Below are positions 58,258-64,000 of a DNA stretch of 64,000 nucleotides, in pieces. This stretch comes from Peribacillus sp. FSL H8-0477 (lineage in GTDB: Bacteria; Bacillota; Bacilli; Bacillales; DSM-1321). The notes under the pieces are model-generated. The model worked only from the letters and a program-made list of their open reading frames with translations, was not told where the DNA came from and did not search any database. The stretch's first letter is position 1. Every line of letters starts with the position of its first letter. Position numbers and translations under genes: made by a program. The stretch covers positions 372,001 to 436,000 of the forward strand of contig NZ_JBBODE010000001.1 in NCBI RefSeq assembly GCF_038002765.1, in the 5' to 3' direction.

Positions 58258-59175
58258 ATGATTGAACTACTAGCGACAGCAGAGTCCTTTGAGCAAGCGA
58301 AACACCTGATTGATTGCGGTGTGGATACCATTTATATTGGGGAAGAAACGTATGGACTACGATTGCCGTATTCCTTTAGCCGAGAGGAGCAGCGTGCTGT
58401 TATTACTTATGCCCACGCACATGGACGTAAGGTAAATGTGGCAGTCAATGCTATTTTACATAATGATCAAATCAAAACTGTTCCCTCCTATTTGACGTTC
58501 TTGAAGGAAAACGGTGTGGACCGTATTAGTGTTGGCGATACTGGCCTCATCCAGCTATTAAAGCAGCCTGATTATTATATTCCATTCATATATGATGCAG
58601 AGACCATCGTGACTAACCATCGTCAAGTTGATTTTTGGGCTAAATACGGAGCGGTTGGAGCTGTGGCCGCACGTGAAGTTCCATTTGAGGAGCTGCAAAA
58701 GATGGCGCAAGCTACACTGCCGATTGAAGTATTAGTCTATGGAGCTACCTGCATCCATCAAAGTAAACGAAAATTGATGCGAAACTATTTTAATTTTATT
58801 GAAAAAAGGGAAGATGTCAGTCGTCAACGAGACTTATTCCTCTCTGAACCAAAAGGTGATGATACCCACTATTCGATTTACGAAGATGGCAGCGGCACTC
58901 ATATCTTCGCCAATAATGATCTTAACTTACTGCCCTATCTCGGCCAGTTAGCAGCCTCAGAATTAACCACCTGGAAATTAGACGGACTTTACTGTCCTGG
59001 GCGCTCCTTTGTTTCGATTGCCAAATTATTTGTTGAAGCTCGTGAAGCCATAAAAGCAGGTCTTTGGAGTGAAGCCTTAGGTGCTCAACTTGACCGTGCT
59101 TTACGCCGGTTTCATCCTGCAAAACGAGGTCTCGACACAGGCTTTTTCTTACTGAAGCCAGACCAGGTTAAATAA
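58258..59175 (+). CDS. yrrN: U32 family peptidase-like protein (YrrN-like)
   Basis: 305 residues, TIM-barrel. IELLATAESFEQAKHLIDCGVDTIYIGEETYGLRLP is the U32 N-terminus. The usual cysteine-rich cluster is reduced (CIHQSKRKLMRNY near 165, LYCPGRS near 245). In B. subtilis yrrN and yrrO are adjacent and lie near the greA/udk region; U32 proteins such as TrhP (from yrrN/yrrO homologues) are linked to tRNA or rRNA hydroxylation rather than true proteolysis. It is 20 bases upstream of its partner. Confidence 0.85.
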   Translation: MIELLATAESFEQAKHLIDCGVDTIYIGEETYGLRLPYSFSREEQRAVITYAHAHGRKVNVAVNAILHNDQIKTVPSYLTFLKENGVDRISVGDTGLIQLLKQPDYYIPFIYDAETIVTNHRQVDFWAKYGAVGAVAAREVPFEELQKMAQATLPIEVLVYGATCIHQSKRKLMRNYFNFIEKREDVSRQRDLFLSEPKGDDTHYSIYEDGSGTHIFANNDLNLLPYLGQLAASELTTWKLDGLYCPGRSFVSIAKLFVEAREAIKAGLWSEALGAQLDRALRRFHPAKRGLDTGFFLLKPDQVK

Positions 59176-59195
59176 ACGAAATAGGAGGCTCAATC

Positions 59196-60425
59196 ATGAC
59201 CGTCATTACAAAAAAACCGGAAGTACTTGCTCCCGGCGGTACGTTGGAAAAATTAAAAACGGCCATCTTTTACGGGGCCGATGCCGTTTATATTGGCGGA
59301 GAAGCATATGGACTGCGGACTCGCGCAGGAAACTTTGATTATACAGATATGAAAGAGGGCGTTAATTATGCCCATACTAATGGTGCGAAAGTGTATGTCG
59401 CGACCAATATGATGACGCATGAAGGCGATGAAGCCGGAGCGGGAGACTTTTTTCGGACCATTCGGGATATTGGCATCGATGCCGTGATTATTTCAGACCC
59501 AGCTTTGATGACGATTTGCGCAAGTCATGCACCAGGATTAGAGATGCATCTCTCCACCCAGCAGTCTGCCGTAAACTATGAAACACTGAATTTCTGGAAA
59601 GACTTTGGCTTAACACGATGTGTGTTAGGACGTGAAGTCTCTATGGAAGAAATGATTGAAATCCGTGCAAAAACGGACGTTGAAATCGAAGCGTTTATAC
59701 ACGGAGCGATGTGTATTTCTTATTCCGGACGATGCACTCTTTCCAATCATATGGCGAATCGTGATGCAAATCGGGGTGGGTGCTGTCAGTCTTGCCGCTG
59801 GCATTATGGACTATTTGAAATGGAAGAGCCCGGTGAGCATATACCGGTTACAGAACCCGGCACTGAGCCCTTTTCCATGAGTGCCGTCGACTTATCGATG
59901 ATTTATCACATCCCAGATCTCGTAAAAAGCGGGATTGACAGTTTGAAAATTGAAGGACGAATGAAATCAATTCATTATGTTTCAACTGTCTCTAATGTGT
60001 ACCGCAAAGCGATTGACAGCTACTGTGCAGATCCTGAGAATTATGTACTCAAGCAAGAATGGATTGATGAACTATGGAAAGTAGCACAACGGGAATTGTC
60101 TACAGGTTTTTTCTATGATGAGCCCACAGAAAATGAACAATTATTCGGCCAAAGACGGAAGATTCCGCAATACGCATTTGTCGGCCAAGTGTTAGACTAC
60201 GATTCCGCCTCACAAATGGCTGTTATCCAGCAGCGGAATAACTTTGGTATTGGTGATGAACTTGAATTCTATGGTCCAGGCATGCGTCACCATCAAGAAG
60301 AATTACACTCATTATGGAATGAACAGGGTGAACCGATTGACCGCGCCCCGCATGCGCTGCAAATTGTCCGCATGAAAGTAACCCAACCGGTTAAGCCGAA
60401 CGATATGATACGTAAGAGAAAATAA
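59196..60425 (+). CDS. yrrO: U32 family protein, tRNA/rRNA hydroxylation type (YrrO/TrhP-like)
   Basis: 409 residues. VLAPGGTLEKLKTAIFYGADAVYIGGEAYGLR at the start and EAFIHGAMCISYSGRCTLSNHMANRDANRGGCCQSCRW near 165-200 give the four-cysteine iron-sulfur-type cluster of U32 proteins. SLKIEGRMKSIHYVSTV near 248 is also characteristic, and the C-terminal part is a small beta barrel. Homologues (TrhP/RlhA) make 5-hydroxyuridine in tRNA or 5-hydroxycytidine in rRNA using prephenate. Confidence 0.9.
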   Translation: MTVITKKPEVLAPGGTLEKLKTAIFYGADAVYIGGEAYGLRTRAGNFDYTDMKEGVNYAHTNGAKVYVATNMMTHEGDEAGAGDFFRTIRDIGIDAVIISDPALMTICASHAPGLEMHLSTQQSAVNYETLNFWKDFGLTRCVLGREVSMEEMIEIRAKTDVEIEAFIHGAMCISYSGRCTLSNHMANRDANRGGCCQSCRWHYGLFEMEEPGEHIPVTEPGTEPFSMSAVDLSMIYHIPDLVKSGIDSLKIEGRMKSIHYVSTVSNVYRKAIDSYCADPENYVLKQEWIDELWKVAQRELSTGFFYDEPTENEQLFGQRRKIPQYAFVGQVLDYDSASQMAVIQQRNNFGIGDELEFYGPGMRHHQEELHSLWNEQGEPIDRAPHALQIVRMKVTQPVKPNDMIRKRK

Positions 60426-60436
60426 TCGCATATGCT

Positions 60437-60485
60437 AAGGGCTTGATAGATGTCAATTAGTGACCTCTCATCAAGCCCTTTTTTT
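60437..60485 (+). terminator. Terminator of the U32 pair
   Basis: AAGGGCTTGAT and ATCAAGCCCTT (11 bp) around 22 bases, followed by TTTTT. Confidence 0.9.
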
Positions 60486-60641
60486 GCTGGGAAATAGTAA
60501 ACTACTACGCTAGAAAACACACTAATTCTACTTATAAACCTACGTTTTTCTTCTCGAAAACTCTATATAATAATGGTGAGTTACAATATATGTATATAAA
60601 GGGTCAGAAAGTAAGGCTGTTCTTGGGATGGAGGAATAAGG

Positions 60642-61508
60642 ATGAATATCGCGGTAAGTATTCAGAATTTACAAAAATCATACGGAGAACATGCTGTTTT
60701 AAAAGGAATATCCTTTAATGTGGTACAAGGAGAAATCTTTGCACTTCTCGGTACTAATGGAGCAGGTAAAACAACGACACTAGAATGTATCGAAGGGTTA
60801 CGGACCTATACGAGCGGACAAATCTTGGTGAAAGGAAAAATAGGTGTCCAGCTTCAATCTTCTTCCCTCCCAGCACACATAAAAGCTTCGGAAGCCTTGA
60901 CGCTGTTTTCTAAATGGAATGCTACTTCAATCAACCTTGAATTTGCCAACCCAATGGGTCTGGAAACAATTAAGAACAAGGCATATATGGAACTATCAAC
61001 AGGTCAAAAACGTCGGCTGCATTTGTTACTAGCTATGATTGGGAACCCTGACATTCTTTTGCTTGATGAACCGACAGCTGGTTTAGATGTAGAGGCCCGA
61101 GTTGCACTCCATAATGAAATCCGACTGCTGAAGGAGCAAGGCAAAACGATTATTCTTTCCAGTCACGATATGGCGGAAGTGGAAAGCTTATGTGACCAGA
61201 TGGCTATTTTAAAGGATGGGCAAATCGCTTTTCTTGGAACCCTACATGAACTGACGGCACAAATTCAGACCACTTTTCGTATCCAATTAAAGCTATCCTC
61301 CTCTGCTTTGTTTGACAGTCTCTTGCTTTCATCTTTTCTTGGGGAACAGCAGGGCTACCATGTATTTGAAGCGGATGATATCCAAAATGGATTGTATGAA
61401 ATTCTTACCCAAGTTAGAGAGAAGAACATCCGGATTTATGATTTAAAACTGGACCACATAAGTTTGGAGCAACGCTTTATGGAAATTGCAAAGGGGGGAA
61501 AAGTATGA
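60642..61508 (+). CDS. ABC-2 type exporter ATP-binding protein
   Basis: 288 residues. Walker A GTNGAGKTT near 37, a short Q-loop region (GVQLQSSSLPAHIKASE near 67), degenerate signature LSTGQKRR near 120 and Walker B LLLDEPTAGLDVE near 138, with SSHDMAEVE as switch. It belongs to the DRA/CcmA-like exporters of drugs, lantibiotics or lipids. It overlaps the permease gene by 4 bases (ATGA). No two-component system is beside it. Confidence 0.9.
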   Translation: MNIAVSIQNLQKSYGEHAVLKGISFNVVQGEIFALLGTNGAGKTTTLECIEGLRTYTSGQILVKGKIGVQLQSSSLPAHIKASEALTLFSKWNATSINLEFANPMGLETIKNKAYMELSTGQKRRLHLLLAMIGNPDILLLDEPTAGLDVEARVALHNEIRLLKEQGKTIILSSHDMAEVESLCDQMAILKDGQIAFLGTLHELTAQIQTTFRIQLKLSSSALFDSLLLSSFLGEQQGYHVFEADDIQNGLYEILTQVREKNIRIYDLKLDHISLEQRFMEIAKGGKV

Positions 61509-62221
61509 GCGCCTTACTATATGGGATTGCCCTTCAATGGAAGCTTGATATCCGAAATAAAGGGATTCTATTAACGTATTACATCGTTCCACTCGTGTTC
61601 TTCGTCTTTATGGGAGGGATCTTCACCTCCATTGAACCCGAAGCCAATCAAACAATCATTCAATCCATGACGGTTTTCGGGGTAACCATGGGTGCATATT
61701 TGGGCACCCCAGCACCGCTAGTTGAGCTGTATAGCAGTGAGATTAAAAAAGCCTACAAAGTCGGTGGAATCCCCTTATGGACGGCTGCATTAAATAATGC
61801 AGTATCAGGATTTATCCATCTTTTTATCATGAGCATGGTTATTTACTTTGCTGCACCATTTGTGTTTAATGCTGTCGTTCCCATCTATCCATCAATATAC
61901 GTTATGAATCTTAGCCTATTCATTGCCGCTAGTGTATCAGTAGGTACAATCCTTGGTTTGTTTGTAAAAAGTTCCTCCAAATTGACAATGTTCTCCCAAT
62001 TCATCTTTCTGCCGTCGATCATGCTGTCGGGAATTTTGTTCTCTGGTGAGTTGCTGCCAGACATACTTGTATATGCAGGTAAAATTTTCCCGTCCACATG
62101 GGGCTACCTGAATATGTGCAAAAATGTCTTTAATCTCTTATCGATGCTTCCTCTTGCAGGAATAATGATTACCGCCACAGTTATCAGTATTTGGAAGATA
62201 AGACATCTAAAAAACGAGTAA
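61505..62221 (+). CDS. ABC-2 type exporter permease
   Basis: 238 residues with six membrane segments. The N-terminus lies on the cytoplasmic side (LQWKLDIRNKGILLTYYIVPLVFFVFMGGIF), and the central part has SSKLTMFSQFIFLPSIMLSGILFSGELLP, typical of ABC-2 membrane domains. It is translationally coupled to the ATPase upstream. The substrate is unknown; self-resistance or peptide export are guesses. Confidence 0.87.
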   Translation: MSALLYGIALQWKLDIRNKGILLTYYIVPLVFFVFMGGIFTSIEPEANQTIIQSMTVFGVTMGAYLGTPAPLVELYSSEIKKAYKVGGIPLWTAALNNAVSGFIHLFIMSMVIYFAAPFVFNAVVPIYPSIYVMNLSLFIAASVSVGTILGLFVKSSSKLTMFSQFIFLPSIMLSGILFSGELLPDILVYAGKIFPSTWGYLNMCKNVFNLLSMLPLAGIMITATVISIWKIRHLKNE

Positions 62222-62319
62222 CAATCAGTCAATAATAAAATGAAGTTTCACTCATACCCCTTAATTTAATACCTCTCTAGTTATCTTGTTTTAAGGTGTC
62301 CGAATCAGCTCCTATTCCC

Positions 62320-62892
62320 CTAGCTACTTTCATCGGTATCAGGGGAATAGGTTTCTTTTGTGACTTCAAGTGCACCTAATACAGAACCAACCGTTTGGAT
62401 CCAGCTGCCGAGCACTTGTTCGAATTGCCCATCCTCTTCGTTACCGCTTCGAAGCTGTTCAATTCCACCAATTGCTTGAAGCGAGTTACCGATTCCCTGT
62501 AATAAATTAGAAATCACATTAATCGCTTCCCCTGGTTCATCTAATTGAGCAAACCCGTCATCAATCGCTGTAAACCCGCCTAGTGCCTGCAGCCAATTCC
62601 CTTTAATAACTAGTTCTTGACTGGTTATATCATCTACGGGCAGAACCATTCCACTGACCACGGTTGAATTGCCAATCGCCTGTAGTTCATTGCCGATTTT
62701 TTCCAAATTGAACTGCTCAATTGTATCTGCAATCAAAGCATTCCCAACCGCCTGCAAAACATTGCCTATTAAGCTTAAGTTGTTTAATTGTTGATTGGTT
62801 AGGATTGGAGAAGGTGTCGCCCCCACAGCAGCAATAAAGGTGCCAATTGCCTGTACCCAACTCCCAAATAACTCCTTTATCTGGTTATTCAT
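62320..62892 (-). CDS. Repetitive protein, DUF6944-like
   Basis: 190 residues with an internal repeat in which GSW/GNxLQAIGN-type units recur at about 10, 43, 70, 95, 133 and 165 (for example GNVLQAVGNAL, GNELQAIGNST, GNWLQALGG, SNLLQGIGNSLQAIGG, GSWIQTVGSV). The units are amphipathic helices with a Trp or Leu-Gln core. No signal peptide or true membrane segment. Similar proteins exist in Bacillus without known function; a spore or surface role is conceivable. Confidence 0.65.
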   Translation of the reverse strand: MNNQIKELFGSWVQAIGTFIAAVGATPSPILTNQQLNNLSLIGNVLQAVGNALIADTIEQFNLEKIGNELQAIGNSTVVSGMVLPVDDITSQELVIKGNWLQALGGFTAIDDGFAQLDEPGEAINVISNLLQGIGNSLQAIGGIEQLRSGNEEDGQFEQVLGSWIQTVGSVLGALEVTKETYSPDTDESS

Positions 62893-62990
62893 TACACCTC
62901 CCCCCTGCTCCCTACCTTAATGATATTCAATCCTTGGTGTCTTTGACATATGTAAAAGCCCTCTAGAGAGTCTAAATAGGTCAAGTTGTT

Positions 62991-63023
62991 TAAAAAAACA
63001 GTCTTGCTCGCAGCAAGACTGTT
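62991..63023 (-). terminator. Terminator of the metallophosphoesterase gene
   Basis: AACAGTCTTGCT and AGCAAGACTGTT (12 bp) around CGC, followed by TTTTT on the minus strand. Confidence 0.92.
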
Positions 63024-63038
63024 CACCAGGAATCTTGA

Positions 63039-64000
63039 TTATTCAAATTTCACATTAATCACATTAACTTCTGACCGGCTGCCAATCCGAAGCGGTGGTC
63101 CCCATGTTCCGAACCCCGAAGAAACTACCGATTGAAGAGTGTTTTTTCGTAAATAGCCCCAATCATTTTCATAGATTCTGCTGGTAATAAGATTGGCGGG
63201 AGCTACCTGACCTTTATGGGTGTGGCCTGATAAAAGAACATCGATTCCCTCTTCTTTAGCAATATCCAGGTCTAGGGGTGTGTGGTCCATCATAATGATT
63301 GGTTTAGTATGATCAAGTTCACTAACTAAATCACTGACGGCTTGTCTATTTTCATCTGTCACATCATTTCTGCCTACGATATAAAACAGATCGTCCACAT
63401 TTACGGTTTCATCCATTAAAAGCTTAATGCCTGCTTTGTCCAGTTCAATTTCAAGTTTTTCTAAGTCATCACCGTAATAATCATGATTACCAGGTATCGC
63501 ATAAACGCCAAGCGGGGCTTTTAATTCTTGTAATATCTCGCCAACCTGATTATCTATGTATGGCTGAATATGATCGTCGATGATGTCTCCTGGAATTAAA
63601 ATGATATCAGGCTTCACTTGATTTGCCTTATCAACCAAACGTTGGATATGCGCGGGACCAACGATTGCACCAATATGCAAATCTGAAACCATTAGAATTT
63701 CCACATCTTCTACATTAGATTTTTTATCAACGGTCAGGTTATAATTCCGAATGACAGGGCTCCAAGCATTAAATGAACCGTAAATAAACACAAATCCATA
63801 AACTGCGAAAACGCTTATACCAACCCAAAAGATGCCTCTCTTCTTCATTAAAAAGACGAGTAGATTACAAATGGGCAACAGAATAATTCCATAGCCAATG
63901 ATCATCATCCAAAAGTAACCAAGTAATTTAAAGACAAGAAGGGATGAAAACAGACCGATAAATAAGGAGCAGGACAGAATCACAATAATTCCGATATAGA
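63039..64000 (-). CDS. Membrane metallophosphoesterase (YkuE/YpbG-like), 5' end beyond the window
   Basis: The frame is open to the window end, so the N-terminus is missing; a GTG at 63983 is probably not the true start because a membrane segment continues upstream of it. About three membrane segments precede the catalytic domain, with motifs LMVSDLHIG, PGDIIDD, IPGNHDYYGD, MMDHTPLD and LLSGHTHKGQ in order, the full two-metal calcineurin-type set. The family hydrolyses phosphate esters, in some cases lipids, at the membrane. Confidence 0.88.
   Translation of the reverse strand, partial: YIGIIVILSCSLFIGLFSSLLVFKLLGYFWMMIIGYGIILLPICNLLVFLMKKRGIFWVGISVFAVYGFVFIYGSFNAWSPVIRNYNLTVDKKSNVEDVEILMVSDLHIGAIVGPAHIQRLVDKANQVKPDIILIPGDIIDDHIQPYIDNQVGEILQELKAPLGVYAIPGNHDYYGDDLEKLEIELDKAGIKLLMDETVNVDDLFYIVGRNDVTDENRQAVSDLVSELDHTKPIIMMDHTPLDLDIAKEEGIDVLLSGHTHKGQVAPANLITSRIYENDWGYLRKNTLQSVVSSGFGTWGPPLRIGSRSEVNVINVKFE

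Overview
The window looks like chromosomal DNA of a spore-forming, low-GC Gram-positive bacterium of the Bacillaceae. Genes are AT-rich, Shine-Dalgarno sites are strong (AAGGAGG-like) and starts at TTG or GTG are common. The content also fits: CotF-type coat genes, a Spo0E-type phosphatase, sdpRI, and trehalose PTS genes with the TreR operator known from Bacillus. I see no rRNA, tRNA, CRISPR array, prophage or intact insertion sequence. No species name can be justified.

Layout. (1) 1-5003, minus strand: an operon of the ytm/yxe type for sulfur-compound uptake and oxidation (two luciferase-like monooxygenases, ATPase, lipoprotein, two permeases). It has a sigma-A promoter and a direct repeat upstream. 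(2) 5.3-7.3 kb: a nitronate-monooxygenase-like flavoenzyme and a short-chain dehydrogenase. (3) 7.5-10.7 kb: a patch of immunity-type or unknown genes (SMI1/KNR4 protein, CPCC-HEAT protein broken by one TGA, small orphans) with no toxin gene in sight. (4) 10.9-17.6 kb: P450/TetR divergent pair, GNAT, ASCH, an AhpD-like gene flanked by palindromes, butanediol dehydrogenase, and a small membrane-protein gene flanked by two dif-like sites. (5) 17.85-22.5 kb, plus strand: M20 amidohydrolase, VOC protein and an SsuABC-like transporter. (6) 22.6-29.6 kb: PadR regulator and a relic copy, yraF/yraG/adhB-like spore genes, hydrolase, frameshifted HAD phosphatase, WYL regulator, DinB and YdeI-like proteins.

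(7) 29.7-36 kb, mostly minus: MFS exporter, frameshifted vanZ, a GPP34/MerR/DUF4306 operon preceded by a five-fold heptamer repeat, several small membrane proteins (one apparently starting at ATT), a Spo0E-like phosphatase. (8) 36.3-44.2 kb: a protein with two retropepsin DTGA motifs, cutC, an M20 carbamoylase/HutF-like deaminase pair, and a 991-residue collagen-like beta-helix protein with a sigma-K-like promoter. (9) 44.3-48.9 kb: treP-treA-treR plus a dedicated EIIA, with three operator copies and a cre-like site. (10) 48.9-52.2 kb: an RsgA-type GTPase behind a leader-peptide attenuator, then dhaKLM. (11) 52.4-64 kb: AIM24 protein, esterase, a 21-bp tandem repeat, sdpRI, MOSC protein, Dcu transporter, a U32 pair, an ABC exporter, a repetitive DUF6944-like protein and a metallophosphoesterase cut by the window end.

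Most genes are conventional metabolism and transport. The less ordinary features are the leader attenuator of the rsgA paralogue (about 49.97-50.19 kb), the dif-like-site cassette (16.94-17.33 kb), the palindrome-flanked ahpD-like gene, the orphan immunity patch with the TGA-interrupted CPCC-HEAT gene, and a run of decaying genes (HAD, vanZ, DUF4190, padR relic). Several starts were moved from the longest possible frame because the ribosome binding site fits a downstream codon; each case is noted.
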